Origin: Clostridia bacterium
GTDB lineage: Bacteria > Bacillota > Clostridia > Caldicoprobacterales > Caldicoprobacteraceae
Reading direction: 5' to 3'
DNA: 64,000 bases
Assembly: GCA_017577715.1 (NCBI GenBank)
Contig: PKRC01000001.1
Location: 1 to 64,000 of the forward strand
The position numbers were made by a program, and so were the translations under genes. Below the pieces are notes generated by a model. That model ran no database searches. It was given only the letters and a program-made list of their open reading frames with translations, and was not told the DNA's origin. This document shows, one piece after another, positions 1-8,112 of the stretch. The stretch's first letter is position 1. Each line of letters starts with the position of its first letter.

Positions 1-2
1 TT

Positions 3-2441
3 TGGGATCAGGCTTATATGACGGCTTCAATGTTTAAAGCGGTTATGGCTGAATTATATATGGACAGTTCGAGATTGAATGGGTTTTTAAGTAATCCAGT
101 TTCAATAAAATGGCGTATCCTTGGAGTCCAATATGATAAGCTAGGACTTTCGGAAAGGGGCTATAGACCCGCTCAAATTCAATGGTACAGGGAAACAGCT
201 AGGAAAATTGATGAAAAGATTAAAAAGCTTTTGGAATATGATTATCCCATAGGGAATGAGATATATAGGGATGAAACTGGAATATATTTTTTGATTGCTG
301 AAATATTGGGAGAAGGGCCAAAAGACAACGAATTGTTAGGTGAGCTGCACCCCGACTTAAATGAGATATATGAAAAAATATTACAGATTTTCAAAGATGA
401 ATCACTAGATGAGTTTTACCCTGCTATTTTTGTAACAAAAGCTTCCAGAGGACTTATGACTTTAGGTTATCTTATAGATGAAGCTCGGACAAACTTTTTA
501 AAAGCCGATTGGAGCAAAAAGGAAAATGACATATGTCTTGAGAAGTCGATAAGTGGCAGATCGGTGGGCATATGTCAATTGTGCGGTCATAGACTTGTGT
601 TTGAATCGGATAGGATGGATGAAGATAAGGACATTTGCGGTCCCTGTTATGAAAATAAAACTCGGGGACGGATAAAGGAATGGCTAAAAGATACTAGCGG
701 AGAGACAATCTGGATGGATGAGCTAAAAGATGAACACGGCAGGGTTGCGCTTGTGACGATGAAGTTTGAGCTAAAGCATTGGCTGAATGGAAATATGTTG
801 AATACTTTGGTTTTGCAAAATGGCGTTAATCTGAGCCATGATATCGCTGATTTGAAAAGGGTTCTTATGGATATTTACAAGAACAATGGTCAGGACAGAA
901 AGGTTGAAGCTACTGTCTTGAAAAATTATATTGATGGAGCCTTACATTCCCATAAAATAAAAGAACGAAAAATAATTGAGAGTTTATTGCTTGAACGGTC
1001 TATTGGTGATGAGTGGGAAAAGTTGATATATAAAGGATTGAACGATTGGGATGATAGTCAAAATGTACCTTTAAAGCAGAAAATAGATTTTGATAATAGA
1101 AAAATTGTATGGCCCCGCTTGACCGAGGGGGATATAGAATTTATCTCTGCAGTCTTATTGCAGTTACTCCTTCGTAAGAACCCTTCACCTGCAAGGTTGA
1201 GGAGGGTGTGGGAGTCTACAAAAGAATTTTTTGAGGAGATAGAGAGAAATATATGTGATTATGCTGGTATCCCCGAGGAAAGGAAAATAAGATATTACTG
1301 GTATAATAGTGGTATTCCCGAAGGCGAGTACTATGATGGTGATGCGATATTTTGGTCCGATCCCCAAAATACAAACAGGGTATATTTGATTTCATATTTA
1401 AAGGATTTGAAAGAAACTTTCGAGTTGAAGAGATACGGCGAAAGGTATTCCAGCGAAAGTGAAGAATATGTGAGCAGGTTGTGCCTGAGAGACGGCAAGA
1501 AGGAAACCTATCGGCCTTATATGTCCATTATTGATCCTACGCCGGTTAGCTGGCAGTTTATCATTCCTGCTAAATATGTACCCAATTTGATAGATAACGT
1601 CATGAAAAAGTATGACGAGCATTTTAAGTTCGTTTATGGCAAACTGCCGCTCCATATCGGCGTGGTAGTGCAGGACTATAAAAAACCGCTTTATGTTGGG
1701 ATAAAAGCTTTGAGAAGGATAAGGAGGGATATCCGGGATATCGATACATTGCAGGTTAAGGTAAAAGCTTCGCAAGTTGCGGACAAGCTGAAATGCCAGA
1801 GATTCGAGGAGAAAATTAATGATACCCAAAACTATTACTCGCTGTACTGGGGTGAGCACACCGACGGTTATGAATTTTACCTAAAGATGAGCGGCGATGA
1901 AAAGTTCCATAAGGAGTGGATTTGTTGCATTGATAAAATCGAAGAAGATAGAAATATTTATATAATTCCAAATACCTTTGATTTTGAATTTCTTGATACA
2001 AATGTTAGAAGAAATGATATCCGTTATGTTAAAGAATTGGGATACAAACGAGCGGTAGAGCTCAAGAGCAACAGGCCTTACGAAATAGAGACTTATTGGG
2101 GTAGATTTAAAGCCTTTAAAGAGATATTTGGAGAGGGTAGATATTTGACAAAACTGCAAAAGCTGGTGACCATGATCTATGATGGACTTGATTTAGAAGA
2201 AAATTCGCTGGCAGGGTTTATGACGTCCGCCTTTATAAATGTGTTGGAGCTTAAAAAGGATAAAAATATGTTGAGTAAGATTCTAAAAATTCTTGATATA
2301 AACGAATCTTCGGTAAAAAGTGACAACAAATTGGATATAGATAAGCTTTACGAACAACTTGCTGTAAAATTAAACTGGGAAAATTTAAAGCTTTTCCTGG
2401 ATATGTTTGAATTCTGGCATAGATTATTGAAGGAGGTATAG
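3..2441 (+). CDS. csx11: Cas10-like large subunit of a type III CRISPR effector (Csx11-like), 5' end cut by window
   Basis: The reading frame is open to the left edge (first in-frame ATG at 18), so the N-terminus, including any HD nuclease domain, lies outside. Counted from that ATG there is a zinc-finger-like CxxC...CxxC (C186, C189, C207, C210), then a segment with WLNG resembling Csx11. A palm-like region around residues 505-590 has the pattern FIIPA, a helix, then KLPLHIGVVV. In active Cas10 a GGDD turn sits near FIIPA; none is visible here or elsewhere in the visible part. Csx11 is the Cas10 variant of subtype III-C, known for an inactivated cyclase domain. The gene stops 6 bp before a Cmr4-like RAMP gene. 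Assignment as a Cas10/Csx11 protein is fairly firm from motifs plus operon; the exact subtype is inferred. Confidence 0.72.
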   Translation, partial: WDQAYMTASMFKAVMAELYMDSSRLNGFLSNPVSIKWRILGVQYDKLGLSERGYRPAQIQWYRETARKIDEKIKKLLEYDYPIGNEIYRDETGIYFLIAEILGEGPKDNELLGELHPDLNEIYEKILQIFKDESLDEFYPAIFVTKASRGLMTLGYLIDEARTNFLKADWSKKENDICLEKSISGRSVGICQLCGHRLVFESDRMDEDKDICGPCYENKTRGRIKEWLKDTSGETIWMDELKDEHGRVALVTMKFELKHWLNGNMLNTLVLQNGVNLSHDIADLKRVLMDIYKNNGQDRKVEATVLKNYIDGALHSHKIKERKIIESLLLERSIGDEWEKLIYKGLNDWDDSQNVPLKQKIDFDNRKIVWPRLTEGDIEFISAVLLQLLLRKNPSPARLRRVWESTKEFFEEIERNICDYAGIPEERKIRYYWYNSGIPEGEYYDGDAIFWSDPQNTNRVYLISYLKDLKETFELKRYGERYSSESEEYVSRLCLRDGKKETYRPYMSIIDPTPVSWQFIIPAKYVPNLIDNVMKKYDEHFKFVYGKLPLHIGVVVQDYKKPLYVGIKALRRIRRDIRDIDTLQVKVKASQVADKLKCQRFEEKINDTQNYYSLYWGEHTDGYEFYLKMSGDEKFHKEWICCIDKIEEDRNIYIIPNTFDFEFLDTNVRRNDIRYVKELGYKRAVELKSNRPYEIETYWGRFKAFKEIFGEGRYLTKLQKLVTMIYDGLDLEENSLAGFMTSAFINVLELKKDKNMLSKILKILDINESSVKSDNKLDIDKLYEQLAVKLNWENLKLFLDMFEFWHRLLKEV

Positions 2442-2447
2442 AGGGAT

Positions 2448-3593
2448 ATGTGTGAAAAGGTTGATCTCATTAAAGAGGTGAAACTCTATGCTATGGCTAG
2501 CGATCCGATTCATATCGGTACTGGCGGGTATACCATAGGAAGGGTTGATAATACAATAGTCAGGGATTCGGCGACAAATCTTCCTGAGATTCCCGCATCC
2601 AGTATAGCTGGAGTATGGAGATACTACATGGCTTTGGAGATACACAGATTTTTTAAAGACGATGATGTGCGCATTAGCAGAAAGAAAAGAGAAAATAAAG
2701 AGATAAATGAAATTTTTGTTGATGGAGCACATGAGTGGATTAAACGGTTTGATGGCAACAGATATGCGGCTATAAAGTGCGCCGGCCAGGATGATAAACC
2801 TATGCTCACCCTTAAGGAATCTATAAACGAGGATACGGGGCATTGTGGGCACTGTATAGTTTGTAAAAGTTTTGGTTTTTCAAAAAAGGATGTAAGCTTT
2901 CAGGGTATGATATATTTTGGAGACCTACGCATTTTGTTCTTCCCGGTTTTTACCATGAAGGGGACCAAATGGGTAACCACAATAAATCTATTGAAGGAAG
3001 CCGGATTGTATAATGATAAAGACACTGAGCATTTCATGGGCAATGAGGACGGCCAGTACAAGTGTATTTTACTGGGGCCAGCAGAAAAAAGCGGTCAACA
3101 GGGACAGATAAACTTGGGATGGATTTACCTGCCGTATGAGGTTAAGGAAGATATAATAAATGTAAATCCTATAAGTTCTGATACCAACGGAGATAATAGT
3201 ATAGGTTTTGATACCGATGGAGATAATAGTGAAGATTTTCATTTAAGGGCGGAAGATATAATAATTGTTCCCGAAGAGCTGTTTGCGCATATCGTGAACT
3301 CCAACCTTGAGGTGAGGACGTCGGTTTCGATAGATCCCTTAACAGGGGCAGCAAAGCAGGGAGCACTATTTACTTCTGAAGCTATACCTAGGGGTACCGT
3401 ATTCTACGGAGATGTGAGGATATTTGACAAATCGATTTTCGGCGGTATCTTTAATAAGGATATAGGGGATTTACCGAAAATCGAAGATATTAAAAAAGCA
3501 TTGTATGCATCTAAGCATTACTTTGAGACATTGGGCATCGGGGGTATGACCACTCGCGGGTTTGGCAGGATGTTTTTGAAGTTGAGAAGTTGA
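2448..3593 (+). CDS. cmr4: RAMP protein, Cmr4-like backbone subunit
   Basis: This 381-residue protein should form the repeated backbone of the type III complex that binds crRNA and cuts target RNA. The N-terminus has a RAMP strand with HIGTGG; a cysteine cluster CGHCIVCKSFG follows around residue 130, a pattern common in RAMP proteins. The C-terminal part has RTSVSIDPLTGAAKQGALF, very like Cmr4, and ends with the glycine-rich loop GIGGMTTRGFGR. The ATG is preceded by AGGAGG. Between residues about 243 and 265 there is an internal near-duplication (DTNGDNS / DTDGDNS) not expected in the family core, probably a surface loop. It is the second gene of the csx11-RAMP-cmr5-RAMP operon, an order I recall from the III-C locus of Methanothermobacter. 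Confidence 0.75.
   Translation: MCEKVDLIKEVKLYAMASDPIHIGTGGYTIGRVDNTIVRDSATNLPEIPASSIAGVWRYYMALEIHRFFKDDDVRISRKKRENKEINEIFVDGAHEWIKRFDGNRYAAIKCAGQDDKPMLTLKESINEDTGHCGHCIVCKSFGFSKKDVSFQGMIYFGDLRILFFPVFTMKGTKWVTTINLLKEAGLYNDKDTEHFMGNEDGQYKCILLGPAEKSGQQGQINLGWIYLPYEVKEDIINVNPISSDTNGDNSIGFDTDGDNSEDFHLRAEDIIIVPEELFAHIVNSNLEVRTSVSIDPLTGAAKQGALFTSEAIPRGTVFYGDVRIFDKSIFGGIFNKDIGDLPKIEDIKKALYASKHYFETLGIGGMTTRGFGRMFLKLRS
3176..3231 (+). repeat. Imperfect tandem duplication inside the cmr4-like gene
   Basis: Two copies of about 30 bp lie head to tail. Each contains GATACC followed by GGAGATAATAGT, and they encode the acidic peptides SDTNGDNSIG and FDTDGDNSED. The reading frame is kept, so this is an in-frame loop expansion. 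Confidence 0.7.
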
Positions 3594-3693
3594 AATAGTA
3601 GAAAATGTTCTTATAAAGTGTCTATCCAGAAAGTATTGTAAAGTTGTATGTAATGGTTTTGAATTTTTCCGTGATAGCGGGAGGGAAGAAATA

Positions 3694-4107
3694 ATGTACG
3701 CTTCTTTAGAAAGCACTATAAATGACGTGGTTTATAAAATTGTAAAGAAAGGCATTTTTGATAACAAGGGGGAAATAGATAATATTTTGGGCGTGCTTTC
3801 CAATAATGGGGTTTATGCAATGTGGGTTTATGTAAAGTCAAAGAAAAAAGAGGCAAATAAAGAAAAGAATTTGGGCGAGGAAGAAAAAGATTTAATGAAA
3901 GAGCTCAGGCCTCTTTTTGAAAAAGTTTTTCCGGATAAGTTTAATGGGCAAAACAATAATGACTATGAAAATGAGTATGAAAAGTTTTTCAGAGAAATTG
4001 CGGAAGACTTGCCGACGCTCATTTTTGTTAAGGATATCCTGGAAAGAACCCTTACTTACATTCGCTATCATGTAAAAGCATTGGATGTAAAGGCATTGGA
4101 GGATTAA
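3694..4107 (+). CDS. cmr5: Cmr5-like small subunit of the type III effector
   Basis: A 137-residue, mostly helical, charged protein. The motif NNGVYAMWVYVKSKK matches the Cmr5 pattern in which an asparagine-glycine precedes a helix ending in a lysine-rich stretch, and the C-terminal TLTYIRYHVKAL matches the last Cmr5 helix. Small subunits line the RNA-target groove beside Cas10. The start has a good site (GGGAGGGAAG, 5 bp spacing). About 100 bp of non-coding sequence separates it from the RAMP gene upstream; the next RAMP gene begins 2 bp after its stop. Confidence 0.72.
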   Translation: MYASLESTINDVVYKIVKKGIFDNKGEIDNILGVLSNNGVYAMWVYVKSKKKEANKEKNLGEEEKDLMKELRPLFEKVFPDKFNGQNNNDYENEYEKFFREIAEDLPTLIFVKDILERTLTYIRYHVKALDVKALED

Positions 4108-4109
4108 AA

Positions 4110-5081
4110 ATGAAGTGGTACAGGCTTGTTTTCAAACAGGAGCAGCCCATTCATATCGGTGCTTTGAAGTGGGGGGTAATTGACGAAACTGAGATATTCA
4201 TACCGGGCTGGACGATGTGGGGAGCGCTGACCAATCAATTTTTGAAGTATAGATTTGCAAAAAATCAAGCCGAGGAGGCGGACGTAAGCGGCAATAAATG
4301 CTTATTGAGGCCTGAGGACTGTGATATTGAAAGATTTAAGGGGCTCTTTGAGTGTATTACCAATTTTTATCCTGTTATATGGAAGGAAGGTAGGGAAGAT
4401 TCATCGCGGCTATTCAAGCCATTTTTCCCGTATTACAAGGAAGGCGTTTTACATATCGGCGAATACTCGGAAGAAAAGTTTAGATCTGAGTTTGTTGATG
4501 TATTTGTCTCCACGGCGGTGGAACCATTATTTAGGATGGCGAGGAATGAAAGCCTCCACGAATTTGAGTATATACTGCCTAAATCGAATGGAAAACGGCT
4601 CTATTGGATGGGGATAATAGGTTTTGAAAAAGAGCAGCTTCAGGAAGTAAAAAGTTTTTTAGAAGGGTTGGAAGAACTATATGTTGGTGGTAATTCAAGA
4701 TACGGCTTTGGACGGCTGACGTTATCAAATGTTGAATGCCTCTCTGATGAAGATGAAAAAGAAGGAAATGAGTATCGGCAAGAAAACGGGGAACTGGCGG
4801 AATGGGGGGTAGATGCAAACGGCTATTTGTGTTGGCCTGAAGATGATGGAGGGAATTTTATTTTAAGGCAGTTTCTGGAGTTTTCACCAGAGATAAAATT
4901 CGAAGGGCAGCTTAGGCTTATTGCGGATTTTGATTTTACACAGAATGTTCCGAGAGTTCGAGAAGCGAAGTATTACATAAACGTGGGCAGCAAAATAAAG
5001 ATTGCGGCTCTTCGGTCAAAAGGTGTGGAATTTAAGAAATATCGCCTTTGTAAGGGTAAGTTTAAGATGGTGAGAATCTAA
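4110..5081 (+). CDS. RAMP protein of the type III effector (Cmr6- or Cmr1-like)
   Basis: This 323-residue protein has an N-terminal RAMP strand YRLVFKQEQPIHIG, then IPGWTMWGALTNQF, typical of the helix after the first strand, and a glycine-rich loop VGGNSRYGFGRL around residues 190-202. These mark it as a RAMP family Cas protein. It sits last in the visible operon, 2 bp after the cmr5-like gene, the position held by cmr6 in type III-B and III-C loci, but I cannot separate Cmr6 from Cmr1 by eye. No catalytic histidine can be assigned. No cas gene or array follows within the next 40 kb. Confidence 0.65.
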   Translation: MKWYRLVFKQEQPIHIGALKWGVIDETEIFIPGWTMWGALTNQFLKYRFAKNQAEEADVSGNKCLLRPEDCDIERFKGLFECITNFYPVIWKEGREDSSRLFKPFFPYYKEGVLHIGEYSEEKFRSEFVDVFVSTAVEPLFRMARNESLHEFEYILPKSNGKRLYWMGIIGFEKEQLQEVKSFLEGLEELYVGGNSRYGFGRLTLSNVECLSDEDEKEGNEYRQENGELAEWGVDANGYLCWPEDDGGNFILRQFLEFSPEIKFEGQLRLIADFDFTQNVPRVREAKYYINVGSKIKIAALRSKGVEFKKYRLCKGKFKMVRI

Positions 5082-5202
5082 TTTATGAATAAATTTTTAT
5101 ATTTGGCAAAAGAGTTAAAATATCATTGTTGTATGATCAAAGAGGATGTTTTGATGGGAAAAACTCTAGACATATAATAAACATAATAATAAGAAGCTAT
5201 AA

Positions 5203-5572
5203 AAAATACCGCCTGCATACGCTGCTCATATTACGGGTGATAGCCTGGGAAGGACAGATGCATATGGAACGCATGTGGCAAGAAGGTCGGTTTGTCAGGG
5301 ATATGCTGGACTTACCAATGTGCTTTTAGGAATTGCGGGGATACCTAACAGGGTGGTCAGCGGCCATACGATCTGGAAAGATTATGAGGATGGGGACGAG
5401 GTTGACCATAGCGTTTCGGATCATGCATGGAATGAGGCGTTTACTTGTGGAAGATGGGTAATTGTAGTGTTACATGGGATAGTGAAAACGAGTATATGGG
5501 TGGCGAATATAGAAAGGGATCCCAATTTAAGGGGTTTTTTCTCTTGATCATAAGATACTTGAATACAGATGA
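5203..5572 (+). pseudogene. Transglutaminase-like protein fragment broken by frameshifts
   Basis: Read across three frames, the segment gives a recognisable transglutaminase-fold core: ITGDSLGRTDAYG, then SVCQGYAGLTNVLL with the nucleophile Cys (codon at 5293), then DHAWNEA with the catalytic His (codon at 5422), then GRWVIV. The third catalytic residue should be an Asp at 5467, but the expected GAT is reduced to GT by loss of one base. Restoring it yields VTWDSENEYMGGEYRKG. A second one-base loss in the T run at 5535-5540 hides the final SLDHKILEYR. An in-frame stop lies upstream at 5200 and the N-terminal part is not recognisable. Both losses could in principle be assembly errors. Confidence 0.72.
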
Positions 5573-5590
5573 GTAGGATACCTAATTTTT

Positions 5591-5631
5591 GGGCTGTCTC
5601 AATTTGGAGACGGCCCATATCTTATTTTTTT
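5591..5631 (+). terminator. Rho-independent terminator
   Basis: GGGCTGTCTC pairs with GAGACGGCCC (one G-T wobble) across a 6-base loop, followed by a T-rich tract ending TTATTTTTTT. It reads in the + direction and separates the CRISPR/transglutaminase side from the convergent toxin-antitoxin pair. Confidence 0.75.
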
Positions 5632-5647
5632 ATTGTTCTTTTTAAAT

Positions 5648-6064
5648 TCAATCGGAATCCAGCATTTCGATAAATTCCGAAGGGGATACGGCGTTGGATA
5701 GAAACTTCTTAAGCCTATTATCGCGCGTGATGAAATAATCCGATTTTGACTTTTTGGCGCACTGAACCTGTAATGCATCTTCCAGATCTGTTATTGATGA
5801 GTTGCTCAGAGCTTTTTCTACATCTCTATTCGTTATGCCGACTAATTTCACGATTTGCAAAAGGGCTTTGATTGCTTCAACAGCTTTATCGTTTCCTAAA
5901 TTTTTTGAGATGAAATAATAAAGGTCGGTTACTGCGAAAGAAGCGATATATGCTTCTATTGCCTTCTTCTCAGCTCTTTTGAGGATTTCATAGGAAGCTA
6001 TATCAAACGGACTCCTTTTTAAGATAACATCCAGTATAACGTTGGTATCAATTAGAACTCTCAT
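5648..6064 (-). CDS. PIN-domain ribonuclease toxin (VapC-like)
   Basis: A 138-residue PIN-domain protein. The N-terminal LIDTNVILD carries the first metal-binding Asp (D6); further acidic residues are in DLEDA (D93, E95, D96) and FITRDN (D115), the usual spacing for a PIN active site. Such toxins cleave RNA, often tRNA or rRNA, when freed from their antitoxin. The gene overlaps the Phd-type antitoxin gene by 17 bp and is translated after it, the usual antitoxin-first order. The length and ITRDN ending fit the PIN_3 branch rather than classical short VapC. Confidence 0.82.
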   Translation of the reverse strand: MRVLIDTNVILDVILKRSPFDIASYEILKRAEKKAIEAYIASFAVTDLYYFISKNLGNDKAVEAIKALLQIVKLVGITNRDVEKALSNSSITDLEDALQVQCAKKSKSDYFITRDNRLKKFLSNAVSPSEFIEMLDSD

Positions 6065-6293
6065 ATTTGCCTATCCTTTCTTTCCTTATTCGTCTAAGAG
6101 AAATATCTTTATTTGAAAAATTCCGCATCAGTCCATACAAGAAGTCGGCATTGGGCGTTCCCTGTTTGTTAATTGGTACCAGCTTTGCGACTTGTTTACC
6201 ATTTTTGGTGATTATTATTTCTTGTTTTTCTGCTAATTTTAAGTATTTGCCAGCCCTCATCTTAAACTCAGTGGCATTTATAATCATGGTCAA
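6048..6293 (-). CDS. Phd/YefM-family antitoxin
   Basis: An 81-residue protein starting IINATEFKMRAGKYLKLAE, followed by IIITKNGKQVAKLVP. This is the Phd/YefM fold, whose N-terminal domain binds DNA and whose C-terminus (here rich in Arg and Lys) wraps the toxin. The start codon has a strong site (GGAGGTGATTGACC then ATG). It probably represses its own promoter just upstream and neutralises the PIN toxin encoded by the overlapping next gene. Confidence 0.85.
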   Translation of the reverse strand: MTMIINATEFKMRAGKYLKLAEKQEIIITKNGKQVAKLVPINKQGTPNADFLYGLMRNFSNKDISLRRIRKERIGKYESSN

Positions 6294-6322
6294 TCACCTC
6301 CAAATGTGATTTGGCCATTTTT

Positions 6323-6351
6323 AGTATAATAGAAATAGACTATAATATCAA
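6323..6351 (-). promoter_or_regulatory. Promoter of the toxin-antitoxin operon
   Basis: On the minus strand TTGATA (6351-6346) and TATACT (6328-6323) are separated by 17 bp, a good housekeeping promoter about 30 bp upstream of the antitoxin ATG. The surrounding AT-rich sequence (TATAATAG...CTATAATA on the + strand) has partial symmetry and may be the autorepressor site. Confidence 0.6.
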
Positions 6352-6676
6352 CATTAAAATTGACCATTTGCTTTAAAAATATTCTTGGGAAATAACTCAA
6401 GTTAGCACCAAAATTATGAATATGCCTTATTATTGTACAGGTAAGGAGCTTTAAAGCAGCATATTTGTAGATGACATTGGCGCTGGGGTGAGGTTGCATT
6501 GAACAAAACTGTAAAAGCAATTCTGGTGGTTGCAATGGCTGTTTCAAATGTTTCCCGTGCGTTCAAGTCCCCATTCATCCGAAAGGGATGCTGAAAGAAT
6601 GGTTAGGAGGGGGGATGAGGTTCAGACAATTAAGGACATTAAGCTTATTACCTCATGCTCTGGTGGAAGGCTGGTA
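6352..6676. other. Intergenic region with a possible broken secreted-protein start
   Basis: No intact gene is visible. At 6498 a TTG preceded by GGGGTGAGG opens a short frame, MNKTVKAILVVAMAVSNVSR, that looks like a signal peptide and stops after 31 codons. Another frame continues for about 45 codons after that (KGMLKEWLGGGMRFRQ...). This could be a small secreted-protein remnant, but I recognise nothing in it. Confidence 0.3.
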
Positions 6677-7807
6677 TCATCGCGACCAGGGCAATACTTC
6701 GAATCTATAATTTTCGTTTTTCAATTGACGGATAATGTGGGGCAGGGCCTGCACTGTTGCGTCTTTTTTTGGAGCGTCGTGCATCAAGATGACAAGGGTA
6801 CTCAGCCCCTTTGCGGTATCCTTGAACTTTTTAATGAGCTGCTGTGCTGATTGTTTTTTAGTGGTTTCGGCATCGCCGTTTACGCAGTTCCAATCTACAT
6901 ATAGATATCCGGCTTTGTTTACTGTTTCCCTGAACGGAGCCAGTTTTTGGCCAAATGAACCGCCGGGAAATCTGGTAAGCATAAATTCTTTATCTTCGCC
7001 TAAAATGGACTGCAATATCTGCTTTGTTTTAGCTAGCTCGTCGAGGTAGTTTTCGGTGCTGGCATATATGTGTTTAAAAACGTGGGAGTATGAATGATTG
7101 CCGATCCCATGCCCTTCCTGGTATATTCTTTTGACAAGCTCAGGATAACGCTCGGCATTGGAACCAATTACAAAGAAGGTGGCTTTTACCCCTTCTTGTG
7201 CGAGTATGTCGAGTATTGCCGGGGTGATGGAAGGTGTAGGGCCATCATCAAAGGTGAGATAGGCTACCTTATCTTCCCTATGCTTATAAATACCGTTTAA
7301 CTCTTGTTGATACGCCGTTACATCCACCACATCGCTGTCACTTTTTTCTTCCTCCTGTTGCAGGGCGCCGCTTTCATCTGTATCCTGCATCCCATTTGTT
7401 GGTGGTTGGCCTTGTGCCTCTCCTTCGCTTTCCATATCTTTTGTGTTTTCAGATATATCCGTACTTTTATCGGTGCCTTCTGCTGGGGCCACCGGAACGT
7501 CATTTCGGTTTGATCCTTCGATATTGGTGTTACTAGGTATTTCCATGTTGTTGTCGACGTTGTGCTCGTTTTTGTGGGAGATAGGTATAACGATTCTATC
7601 GCTATCATTAGGAACAGGCTCTGAATTTTGAGCCAAATCTTGAGAAGGATTTGTACATAGAGGTTGGGGTTGTTGCTTGGTTAAAAAGGATTCGGTGGCG
7701 ATGGCGGTGACTGGATAACCAAACAGAAAAGAAAAATTCAGCATCGACAGGATACACAAGAGCTTGATGGTTGTAAAAAAATATCTTTTGGCGCAGCTTT
7801 CCTTCAC
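6677..7807 (-). CDS. Polysaccharide deacetylase, membrane-anchored or secreted (NodB domain)
   Basis: A 376-residue protein with an N-terminal hydrophobic segment (residues 14-37) acting as signal or anchor, then about 130 residues of acidic, low-complexity linker rich in Glu, Asn, Pro and Thr. The NodB deacetylase domain starts near residue 180 with TFDDGPTPS (catalytic Asp and metal Asp, 185-192), the metal-binding HSYSH (238-242), RFPGGS near 288, and LVILMHDAPKKD near the end. Such enzymes remove acetyl groups from peptidoglycan GlcNAc or MurNAc or related glycans outside the cell. The GTG start has AAGGGGGG 8 bp upstream. It is transcribed alone. Confidence 0.85.
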   Translation of the reverse strand: MKESCAKRYFFTTIKLLCILSMLNFSFLFGYPVTAIATESFLTKQQPQPLCTNPSQDLAQNSEPVPNDSDRIVIPISHKNEHNVDNNMEIPSNTNIEGSNRNDVPVAPAEGTDKSTDISENTKDMESEGEAQGQPPTNGMQDTDESGALQQEEEKSDSDVVDVTAYQQELNGIYKHREDKVAYLTFDDGPTPSITPAILDILAQEGVKATFFVIGSNAERYPELVKRIYQEGHGIGNHSYSHVFKHIYASTENYLDELAKTKQILQSILGEDKEFMLTRFPGGSFGQKLAPFRETVNKAGYLYVDWNCVNGDAETTKKQSAQQLIKKFKDTAKGLSTLVILMHDAPKKDATVQALPHIIRQLKNENYRFEVLPWSR

Positions 7808-8005
7808 ATTGATTGCCCCCCTTTACATCTGGTACCTACACCATACATATTCATTATACCTTTAAGAAAAAACATTTTGTGTCATTTTTTTAAAATTTAA
7901 CAATATTTAAAATGGATGTAATAGTTGTAATAAAAATGTCATAAAATGAGATGCAACGTATATAAATGTTGCTTTTTGATTTATTTAATCTGCCTGATGT
8001 TATTA

Positions 8006-8014
8006 TGGTATAAT
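8006..8014 (+). promoter_or_regulatory. Extended -10 promoter element for the radical SAM gene
   Basis: TGGTATAAT matches the extended -10 form TGnTATAAT. No convincing -35 is seen at the usual distance, which is acceptable for extended -10 promoters. Transcription would begin near 8021 and run through the tandem repeat. Confidence 0.5.
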
Positions 8015-8028
8015 AAAGGAAATCAAAA

Positions 8029-8068
8029 GACTCACAATATAAACTTGAGACTCACAATATAAACTTGG
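8029..8068 (+). repeat. 20-bp tandem direct repeat in the leader of the radical SAM gene
   Basis: Two head-to-tail copies of GACTCACAATATAAACTTG plus one base (A in the first, G in the second). They lie just downstream of the presumed start of transcription, so they may be an operator or simply a slippage duplication. Confidence 0.85.
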
Positions 8069-8112
8069 TAAAAAATATAGTACTGGAGAAAATATGCGAT
8101 GGAGGTTGATTT

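Larger units (their letters stand above)
7808..8112. other. Divergent intergenic region between the deacetylase and radical SAM genes
   Basis: The region is AT rich. On the minus strand TATAAT (7858-7853) can serve the deacetylase gene. On the + strand an extended -10 element lies at 8006-8014, and a 20-bp tandem repeat separates it from the radical SAM gene. Confidence 0.5.

Noticed and set aside
5126..5329. Frame starting before the transglutaminase fragment
   Set aside because: It reads the transglutaminase region in the wrong frame; the meaningful peptide is in the adjacent frame.
8029..8068. Tandem repeat as a CRISPR array
   Set aside because: The two copies touch each other with no spacer between them, so it is a simple tandem duplication.
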